NCBI GenBank assembly: GCA_030621075.1
Contig: JAUXII010000044.1
Coordinates: forward strand, 1-7,096
Direction of reading: 5' to 3'
Source: Lentimicrobiaceae bacterium
GTDB taxonomy: Bacteria; Bacteroidota; Bacteroidia; Bacteroidales; JAGONC01
Length of the DNA stretch: 7,096 bases
Positions 1 through 5,554 of this stretch are shown piece after piece. How positions within the stretch are numbered: position 1 is the stretch's first letter; every line of letters starts with the position of its first letter. A program made the position numbers and the translations under genes. The notes under the pieces are model-generated. The model was not told the origin of the DNA. It did not search any database and was given only the letters and a program-made list of their open reading frames with translations.

Positions 1-2414
1 CCTGCCGGTTGCTGTTCCTCAATGATCGTTTGTATATTGCGGCCTTTCAGGTCAAATATTTTTATAGTAACCTCACCGGGATTTTCTAAGAAATAACGGA
101 ATTGAGTGTTGGACCTACATGGATTTGGGATCAATTTTAAATCGATCTTATTATGGTTTGTTGATCCTTTATCTGTAGATACTGTCTCATCAAAGTACTC
201 CAGGATGCGCTGCATCACCTCAAGCCGGTAGTCGAAATTGTTGATCCCTTCAAAACCAAAACCAAAAAAAAGAGTTTTATAAGTTGAATTTTCATACCGA
301 ATCGCAGCATCGGTACCGGTTGAAAAATAGTGAAAAACACATTCACCTCCATTAACCGGTTCGAGCTCACTCATCGAAAACTGAAACATGGCATCATAAG
401 CCTGGTTGAATGTCAATAACAAATTATCGCCGATAGGATCTCCGGTCAGGCCACACACTGAATCCTGCCCTTCATAAGTATCATTGATATGTTTAACATG
501 TAAATAATCGGAAAGGAATGTACTTTCCTGGATGTCTTCACTGATGTTCTGCCCCGACAGGAATAGTTTGCCTCCATTATCGAGAAACATCGAAAGAACC
601 TCCTGGTTCTGTTCGTTCAGTGTATTTTCACTTTGATATCCGGCAAACCATATAATGACCGGGAAATTAGAAATGAATTCATAAGTTGGGTCGCCGAATA
701 AGTTCAGGTCATAATGATGTACTTCCCGGCCCAGAGAATCCAGCACATGGTCATACCAGATATCGGGTTGGATAAACAGACCACCAAAACTGATTCCATC
801 ATCAACCAGAAGGATCTCGGATTGACCTATTTCAAGTTTGAAAGTTGTTTGGTAAACCTGGTCATCGCCCCACTCAATGAGCAGGTTAAAAGTAGATGTG
901 TAGGGTGAAGGGTTCATTCCGATATTTATTAAAAAGGGGATGTCTATGTTCGCTTTTGTTTCAAGATATTGCAGCTCTCCGATGAATGACTCCGGGATTT
1001 CAATGTTAATGTTGGGATCATCGGTGGTTATCGTTAATTCAATATTGGAAGCAATTTCGGTTATATTTATGTTGTTACGGATCTCAATCGTCATTCCTGC
1101 ATCTTCTCCGGGTTCAAGAACATTGTCATCGTCTGAATCGTCAAGTATAATAGCTTCCACTGAAAATGGTTTATAATGATGGGCGTAACTGAGCAAAAGA
1201 AATTCCATGAGCCAGCTCCAGTCCGGATTGGCACTGTTTCCGACACAAACCAATCCGGATTTTTTATCCCGGCTGAAGCCATATTCCGCCTGAGCACCCG
1301 GGAAATATCCCCCGTGTTTAAAGAACCCATACTTGTAAAACCAGATTAAACCCATTCGTTTTTCGGTGAGTATTTCGGGATATTGCAGCGTAGTTATCAA
1401 ATCGATGGTGGAATCGCTCAGGATATTAACCTGGTTGTAACTGCCACCTTTCATATACATGCTTAAGATCCTGGAAAGGTAACTGGAACTGGTTCTGAGC
1501 GTTACAGCCGGATATACAGGAAATCCGGGATGAGGTGAAGGTATTAGTGTGTCGTTGTGCCGGAGGTATGGTGTGGCAATCAGGGAGGTGTCGAGGTTTG
1601 CGAGGCGAAAAGATGTTTGCTCCATGCCAAGGGGGCCAAAAATGTTTTCCTGACAATAGGCTTCAAAATCCATTTTTGAGATCACTTCAACAAGGTACGC
1701 TAGTAAAGATGCTCCAACATTCGAATAATTATATTCAACTTGTGGGGGGAACATTGAGTAATTTTGTGGTGTATAAAAAATCCCATCTTCGATAAGGTAT
1801 TCACTTAAAAATTCTTCAAGAGGGATCGGGGAATCATAACCATAGGTCACCAACCCATTCAGGATGCTTAGATTATCGTTAATGGATGACAGGTGGGTCA
1901 TCAGGTGCCGGAAGGTAATGATACTGTCCGGGTAATTTGGATTTTTCAGCTCAAATGGGAGATACTCATTGATGTCATCATCAAGTTCGAACAATCCCGC
2001 TTCATAGAGTTGCATAATGCTTGTAACCACAATGGTTTTAGAAAGGGAACAGGTAAGAAACAGGGTGGAATCGTTCACCTGTACATTCTGATCGAGATTG
2101 GCGTATCCAAGATGCTTCTTCCAGTACAATCCGCCATCTTTAAGAAAACATAAAGAGATACCCGGTATCATTGCTTCCTCCATGATCCAGGCTATCCATT
2201 CTTCAAAGAAAGCAGGGTTGAGGTTTTTAACATAGGAGTCAAAGGAGCCATCAGACGGTGTCGGCAGGTACCGGTCCATATACTCAAAAAAAGTTTTTTC
2301 AACCGACTTTTCAGAGGGTGCCGGATGGTCTGTAAAATAAATTTGTCCGTTTATAATATCCGGTGCGCAGATAAAAATGATTACAGTTACACAGATATAT
2401 CTTAGTATGTGCAT
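1..2414 (-). CDS. Exported serine beta-lactamase-like hydrolase with amidotransferase-like and T9SS sorting domains (C-terminus cut by window edge)
   Basis: The frame is open for 804 codons from ATG at 2414 to the window edge, with only the last part of the sorting domain missing. Residues 1-23 form a signal peptide (short basic start, hydrophobic core VTVIIFIC). About 65-400 is a beta-lactamase/penicillin-binding-protein-like (serine hydrolase, Pfam beta-lactamase) domain with SLSK at 123-126 (nucleophile S123, K126), YSN at 230-232 and HGG at 367-369, the three active-site motifs of the family. About 415-525 looks like a beta-sandwich linker (LEPGEDAGMTIEIRNN). About 534-740 starts ILLVDDG and contains VIIWFAG and GGKLFLSGQN, resembling class I glutamine-amidotransferase-like domains of secreted Bacteroidota proteins; no Cys is seen at the usual nucleophile position. 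From 757 a T9SS type A tail begins (LIPNPC). It is probably exported by Sec and then T9SS to the cell surface or medium. The hydrolase could be an esterase, D-aminopeptidase or peptidoglycan peptidase; the substrate is not predictable. Confidence 0.88.
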   Translation of the reverse strand, partial: MHILRYICVTVIIFICAPDIINGQIYFTDHPAPSEKSVEKTFFEYMDRYLPTPSDGSFDSYVKNLNPAFFEEWIAWIMEEAMIPGISLCFLKDGGLYWKKHLGYANLDQNVQVNDSTLFLTCSLSKTIVVTSIMQLYEAGLFELDDDINEYLPFELKNPNYPDSIITFRHLMTHLSSINDNLSILNGLVTYGYDSPIPLEEFLSEYLIEDGIFYTPQNYSMFPPQVEYNYSNVGASLLAYLVEVISKMDFEAYCQENIFGPLGMEQTSFRLANLDTSLIATPYLRHNDTLIPSPHPGFPVYPAVTLRTSSSYLSRILSMYMKGGSYNQVNILSDSTIDLITTLQYPEILTEKRMGLIWFYKYGFFKHGGYFPGAQAEYGFSRDKKSGLVCVGNSANPDWSWLMEFLLLSYAHHYKPFSVEAIILDDSDDDNVLEPGEDAGMTIEIRNNINITEIASNIELTITTDDPNINIEIPESFIGELQYLETKANIDIPFLINIGMNPSPYTSTFNLLIEWGDDQVYQTTFKLEIGQSEILLVDDGISFGGLFIQPDIWYDHVLDSLGREVHHYDLNLFGDPTYEFISNFPVIIWFAGYQSENTLNEQNQEVLSMFLDNGGKLFLSGQNISEDIQESTFLSDYLHVKHINDTYEGQDSVCGLTGDPIGDNLLLTFNQAYDAMFQFSMSELEPVNGGECVFHYFSTGTDAAIRYENSTYKTLFFGFGFEGINNFDYRLEVMQRILEYFDETVSTDKGSTNHNKIDLKLIPNPCRSNTQFRYFLENPGEVTIKIFDLKGRNIQTIIEEQQPA

Positions 2415-2434
2415 ATTTATAATATTTAATATAG

Positions 2435-2442
2435 CAAAGCTA
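2435..2442 (-). promoter_or_regulatory. Bacteroidota -7 promoter element for the serine hydrolase gene
   Basis: The minus strand reads TAGCTTTG, an exact match to the Bacteroidota sigma-ABfr -7 consensus TAnnTTTG, 20 bases before the hydrolase ATG at 2414. The leader to the ATG is almost pure A/T with no Shine-Dalgarno sequence, as is normal in this phylum. No clear TTTG is seen at the -33 spacing, so only half the promoter is supported. Confidence 0.5.
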
Positions 2443-2542
2443 CTAATAATTTTGGAGAAACAGTAATAATAAATATCGAATGAGGAGAGTGATGCGGAGT
2501 GATAACGCTTTTTCGCTATTTTTTTTGTAACAAGATCAGGGA

Positions 2543-2550
2543 CAAAGATA
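2543..2550 (-). promoter_or_regulatory. Second TAnnTTTG element upstream of the serine hydrolase
   Basis: The minus strand reads TATCTTTG, also an exact TAnnTTTG match, between the stop of the TPR pseudogene and the hydrolase gene. It would give a leader of roughly 125 bases. No -33 TTG is visible at the expected distance, so it may be a chance match or a distal alternative to the element at 2435-2442. Confidence 0.25.
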
Positions 2551-2564
2551 CAAACTCATAACCG

Positions 2565-3393
2565 TTAATTATCCACCACTTTCATCTTCTTATCTAAAAA
2601 CCTGTTTACTACAATTGGGTTTACATCATACCCCATGTCTCTTGCTTTGTATAAATGGTCAAGGCCTTCATCATATTTGCCCAATTCATAGCAGCACAAA
2701 CCCAAATAGAAATAAGCCATTGGATTTTGAGATGATAACCTAAAGCAAATAGTAAGATCATCATAAGCTTTCTGAAACTCACCAATATAGAAATAGGATA
2801 TTCCCCTGATTGCAGCGTTGTGATTTTTGTTTTTAGCATGCGATACACCCCTGAAGTAGAGCGATGTTGGATTATTGGGATTAGAACAGAGAGAATACCG
2901 ATCCATAAAGGAAAATTACCTGCAATAAAAACCGGAACGATTACCTTACCAGCAGCTATCACATTCGATTGCAGAATAGTAACCACTGTTCCCCGGGAAA
3001 ATATTTCTGAGATACCTGAAATATCTGATAATATTAACGAACGGAGATAAACCCAGCTACCAATCAAAACGATCCACGATAAGATTGTAATAAAGTACTT
3101 ATATTTTCTGTCGAAAGGGAATATTATTGCATAAAGTAAAGCTACAACGGGTATTATGACTGATGTTTCCTTGGTGAGAAGTGCGAGGCTCATCGTAACA
3201 AGATGAATGATAAACCAGATTAACTTCCCTTTTTATGATAATCAAGCCTTTCAACCAGGATCCATGTATCATCAAGTGGCGAAAAACCATAATTCAGCGT
3301 CTGGGCATAAATAGCCAACGAGATGATGATCAGCCAAACATATGGCCTCCATTTATGGAGAAAGATTTTGTTTATTTTGCTAATCGTGTCCAT
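2565..3393 (-). pseudogene. Decayed multi-pass membrane protein with C-terminal TPR repeats (TMTC/glycosyltransferase-like remnant)
   Basis: Three reading frames give consecutive pieces of one protein type. Piece 1 (ATG 3393 to TAA at 3220) has an N-terminal membrane segment (VWLIIISLAIYAQ) followed by NYGFSPLDDTWI, the typical luminal 'DD' start of TPR-containing membrane glycosyltransferase-like proteins. Piece 2, in another frame, opens at 3232 and runs to about 2890. It carries LIWFIIHLVTMSLALLTKET, matching the conserved 'L..LSKE' membrane segment, then two or three further membrane spans. Piece 3, in the third frame from about 2900 to TAA at 2565, holds two TPR units (around FYIGEFQKAYDDL and YFYLGLCCYELGKYDEGLDHL). 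Intact relatives are several hundred residues longer, with about 100 residues between the DD and SKE motifs and more membrane spans before the TPRs. Internal deletions plus frame changes are therefore inferred. It starts 15 bases after the hipA stop. No function is expected to survive. Confidence 0.72.
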
Positions 3394-3408
3394 TGGATAT
3401 TATCAGTC

Positions 3409-4677
3409 TTAGGCGGGCCTCACAATTTCGATTTTTGGACGATTTTTCTCAACCTCGTTGATTAGGTTTTGTTTAACATGGTTTCTTTCGGCATAATCTT
3501 GAAATCTATCAACGACCGATTTTATTTTTTCGAAAATATCCTTTCGTTTCTTGATGTTGAATTTCTCGCCAACAGCCATCAGATCAGCATAACCAATTCC
3601 GGTTCTTTTATTATTCACCCTCATGTTGTGCCCATTAACCCAGGCATTAGAACTATTGTATGAATAACAAAGGTCAAAGGCCGGGCTCAAAGACCAGTTG
3701 CCATCTTGATTCATCATAAAGGAAAAGTTTTTGGTGTGATCGTCACAGTTGTGCGCTAAAACATTAAAGGTCATTCGTTTGAATATCTCTTCCATTGAAT
3801 CCTGGCCTAGCCCTAATTTTCGTGTAGTCATAAAGTATTGCTCATAAGAGTATTGTCCAACCTGGTTGTAATCTAGTCCGAGAATGCCGCATAATGAATG
3901 TACGTGGATTTTGTTTCCGTGCTGATCGCGATCAAATCTTTTCGTTAGAAAGTGTAAATTGTTATATAAAGAGCACTCGGCCATTTGTATGTCACAATCT
4001 ACGGCCATTTGTGAGTAAGTATATTCAAGTCTTCCAAAACCACTTGGTTCAGCCAATTCTTTTTTGTTGGCGCCATCAATTTTAATTAAGTAATATTCAT
4101 AATCAGGTCCAAGTGGTAGTTGCCCGGATTTTATGTCTCCGTTATTCTTGTTTATGGCAATTAGTGCTTTAGCCCTGGCACCCCCGGCCGAAGTACCTAT
4201 ATGAAGAATTTGAAGTAATGCTTTTTTGTCCTGGAGATTGGTATTAAGTGCTTTTTTACCATTTGTTGCTAAAATCGATATTTTTTCGATTTCTTCCATA
4301 GAAATTACCTCGTCTGTTTGTTCTATTTCAGTAGCGGGACGATATTCAAGAGCTCCCATACCACGCGATCCGATGTATTGCAGTTTGGCAAAAACATCTA
4401 TATCTTTTTCTGTAAGGCCTTTATCTGTGAAATAGGTTCTGAGCAGATTGGTTCCGAACCGGCCGGGTAAGGAGTCATAAATGAGTCCGGGTATTCCTTC
4501 CGTTGCTTTCCAATCAGCTTCGTTGATGTAAACGTCTTTCCCCTCTAATGGCAGGTTAACAGGAGAGAGCTCAAGTTGTATTTTTTTAAACTCAGGATCA
4601 TATTGAAATGCGATTCCCTCTGGAGTTTTAACAAGTGCTCCAACGTACTTATTCCATATGTAAACTTCAATTCCCAT
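3409..4677 (-). CDS. hipA: HipA-family serine/threonine kinase toxin
   Basis: This 422-residue protein has the usual HipA length and order. An N-terminal subdomain (about 1-110, with LPGRFGTNLL at 70-79) precedes the kinase core. The Gly-rich loop is GTSAGGARAKAL at 161-172; S163 lies seven residues before K170, the same spacing as the inhibitory autophosphorylation serine S150 in E. coli HipA. YLIKID at 196-201 supplies the likely ATP-binding K199. NCDDHTKN at 310-317 is the catalytic loop with D312 as probable catalytic Asp, and SPAFDL at 331-336 gives the metal-binding D335. No key residue is missing, so it is predicted active. E. coli HipA phosphorylates glutamyl-tRNA synthetase, stops translation and promotes persistence; the target here is unknown. 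The ATG follows the antitoxin stop codon with no gap, indicating one operon and probable translational coupling. Confidence 0.93.
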   Translation of the reverse strand: MGIEVYIWNKYVGALVKTPEGIAFQYDPEFKKIQLELSPVNLPLEGKDVYINEADWKATEGIPGLIYDSLPGRFGTNLLRTYFTDKGLTEKDIDVFAKLQYIGSRGMGALEYRPATEIEQTDEVISMEEIEKISILATNGKKALNTNLQDKKALLQILHIGTSAGGARAKALIAINKNNGDIKSGQLPLGPDYEYYLIKIDGANKKELAEPSGFGRLEYTYSQMAVDCDIQMAECSLYNNLHFLTKRFDRDQHGNKIHVHSLCGILGLDYNQVGQYSYEQYFMTTRKLGLGQDSMEEIFKRMTFNVLAHNCDDHTKNFSFMMNQDGNWSLSPAFDLCYSYNSSNAWVNGHNMRVNNKRTGIGYADLMAVGEKFNIKKRKDIFEKIKSVVDRFQDYAERNHVKQNLINEVEKNRPKIEIVRPA

Positions 4678-4980
4678 TTATTTTCTTGCTCTTTTTCTTT
4701 TTTTCTTTTCGAGTTCAATCAGTTCCAGCGGGCTGATTGTTGGAAGTTCCGGTAGTAGTTCGCTAAGGTTGTTCACTAATTTTAACACCCGAAGTAACTC
4801 GATTAAATTCAGGAGCGAAATGTTTTTCTCACCTCGTTCAAACCCTGTGATTGTTCTGACGCTAACGCCGCTTTTTTTAGCTAATTCCCCGGAAGAGAGG
4901 TTTTGGTTTAGACGGTGCTGTTTTAGCTTTTTACCTAAGTCCGAGAGTATGTCCTGATTTAATAAAATATTGTAGTCCAT
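4678..4980 (-). CDS. hipB: HipB-like XRE-family antitoxin and autorepressor
   Basis: From ATG at 4980 this is a 100-residue protein. About 15-80 is a Cro/C1-type helix-turn-helix domain: LGKKLKQHRLNQNLSSGELA provides helices 1 and 2, and VSVRTITGFERGEKNISL at 39-56 provides the recognition helix and following turn. The tail is strongly basic (EKKKRKRARK, 91-100), a common ending in Bacteroidota HipB proteins. It should bind and neutralise the adjacent HipA kinase and repress its own promoter. An upstream in-frame TTG at 5007 would add nine residues, but that codon lies inside the TATATTTG promoter element and so cannot be in the main transcript; ATG 4980 is preferred. The TAA stop is immediately followed by the hipA ATG. 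The match is to the HipB role by sequence and position; the protein is not specifically E. coli-like. Confidence 0.9.
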   Translation of the reverse strand: MDYNILLNQDILSDLGKKLKQHRLNQNLSSGELAKKSGVSVRTITGFERGEKNISLLNLIELLRVLKLVNNLSELLPELPTISPLELIELEKKKRKRARK

Positions 4981-4988
4981 GAGTAATA

Positions 4989-5033
4989 TATTGCCAGTTA
5001 TGTGCAAATATACGCAATAAAAGGCAATAAAAT
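4989..5033. promoter_or_regulatory. Candidate HipB operator: inverted and tandem half-sites around the promoter
   Basis: On the plus strand, TATTGCC at 4989-4995 is matched by its exact reverse complement GGCAATA at 5023-5029, 27 bases apart. A second partial copy, GCAATA at 5014-5019, pairs with TATTGC at 19-base spacing. GCAATAAAA also occurs as a tandem 10-bp repeat (5014-5022 and 5024-5032), one helical turn apart. The set brackets the TATATTTG element. Inverted half-sites over the promoter are the known arrangement for HipB autorepression (E. coli: TATCC and GGATA pairs); assigning this site to this HipB is inference. Confidence 0.45.
5005..5012 (-). promoter_or_regulatory. Promoter -7 element of the hipBA operon
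   Basis: The minus strand reads TATATTTG, an exact TAnnTTTG match, 24 bases before the hipB ATG, giving a short leader of roughly 15-20 bases. It sits between the half-sites of the operator-like repeats at 4989-5033, where a bound HipB would block RNA polymerase. A well-spaced -33 TTTG is not evident. Confidence 0.6.
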
Positions 5034-5059
5034 GCTTTTTTTAAAAATTAATACTATTT

Positions 5060-5080
5060 AACTAATGTTTCGCATTAGTT
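5060..5080. repeat. Short perfect hairpin upstream of hipBA
   Basis: AACTAATG (5060-5067) and CATTAGTT (5073-5080) form a perfect 8-bp stem with a 5-base loop. It lies about 50 bases upstream of the hipBA -7 element. No T-tract follows on either strand that would make it a convincing intrinsic terminator. It could be a regulator binding site or an edge of the neighbouring repeat element. Confidence 0.4.
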
Positions 5081-5116
5081 TATTATGCTGAGATTCATTA
5101 ACATAACAAACAAATG

Positions 5117-5195
5117 GAACACAGATGACACGGATTTAACAGATACGCACTGATAAAAACTGTGTTAATCAGTATAATCAGCGTCATCCGTGTTC
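5117..5195. repeat. 79-bp quasi-palindromic intergenic repeat with 9-bp internal periodicity
   Basis: The left arm starts GAACACAGATGAC and the right arm ends GTCATCCGTGTTC, so the ends are inverted repeats with scattered mismatches, centred near 5156. Within the left arm, GAT recurs at 5124, 5133, 5142 and 5152. Within the right arm, ATC recurs at 5168, 5177 and 5186, exactly 9 apart. From memory, 'ATCCGTGT/ATCTGTGT' hairpins of this kind are dispersed in intergenic regions of several bacterial phyla, including Bacteroidota. It contains no coding signal and resembles a REP/MITE-like non-autonomous element. Folded as RNA or single-stranded DNA it would make a long imperfect stem. Confidence 0.7.
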
Positions 5196-5339
5196 TATTA
5201 AAAATCCCGAGTTGGATTGAGTTATATAATTATATATCAATACCTTAGAAAATAAAGCTATATTGAAAATATCTAAAAAACAATATGTTAAAATATGTGC
5301 GAAACTTCAGTATTTAATAATACAATATGCGAAATTATT
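5196..5339. other. AT-rich intergenic filler without recognisable genes
   Basis: This is very AT-rich sequence between the two repeat blocks. No reading frame with family resemblance, RNA gene or terminator is seen. CAATATG recurs at 5281-5287 and 5324-5330. GCGAAA after ATAT- words occurs at about 5299 and 5329, and ATATGCGAAAT at 5326-5336 reappears in the heptad array at 5507-5517. This suggests the segment is degenerate repeat DNA. Confidence 0.4.
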
Positions 5340-5551
5340 GATGGATGATGGATGAATAGTGAATAAAGGAACAGAGGATTGTTGATTTTTGAAGTAGAAC
5401 AGGAACAAAGGATGTTTGATTTAAGAAGTGCTTTAGTAAAGGAGAGCGAGAAGAGAAAAGAGAAAAGAGAAAATATGATATCCGATATCCGAATAGGGAA
5501 TAACGATATGCGAAATGAAGAGAAGAAGAGAGGAAGAGAGGAAAAGAGGGG
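5340..5551. repeat. Degenerate heptanucleotide (7-bp) repeat array, purine-rich on the plus strand
   Basis: GA dinucleotides recur at about 7-bp steps. From 5340 the heptads are GATGGAT, GATGGAT, GAATAGT, GAATAAA, with GA continuing at 6-8-bp spacing to 5425. After a short break, from 5451 the heptads are AAGAGAA three times, AATATGA, TATCCGA twice, ATAGGGA, ATAACGA and TATGCGA (to 5513), nearly all in exact 7-bp register. The end decays into an unbroken 35-base purine tract (5517-5551). The array stops three bases short of the nuclease stop codon. Period 7 is not a codon period, and the open plus-strand frame across it is low-complexity, so it is not called a gene. It may derive from slippage-driven expansion or a dispersed repeat family; its function is unknown. 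Confidence 0.65.
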
Positions 5552-5554
5552 TTT

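Noticed and set aside
1091..2153. Several open frames of about 75-90 codons on both strands inside the serine hydrolase region
   Set aside because: They lie in other frames of the continuous hydrolase reading frame, which carries clear SxxK, YxN and HGG motifs.
2500..2530. Intrinsic terminator around CGCTTTTTCGCTATTTTTTTT
   Set aside because: The CGCT copies are direct rather than inverted, so no stem can form, and the T-run is on the strand opposite to transcription of the flanking genes.
2565..3393. Programmed frameshifting in the membrane-TPR gene
   Set aside because: Family blocks are missing between the pieces, and a stop codon interrupts frame 1. Deletion and decay explain this better than recoding.
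3235..4435. Plus-strand open frames opposite hipA and the membrane-TPR remnant
   Set aside because: They are antisense to well-supported coding sequence, have no domain resemblance, and are of lengths expected by chance in AT-rich DNA.
5117..5551. CRISPR array
   Set aside because: The repeats are 7-9-bp degenerate units without constant-length unique spacers or a conserved direct repeat of 20 or more bases, and no cas gene is present.
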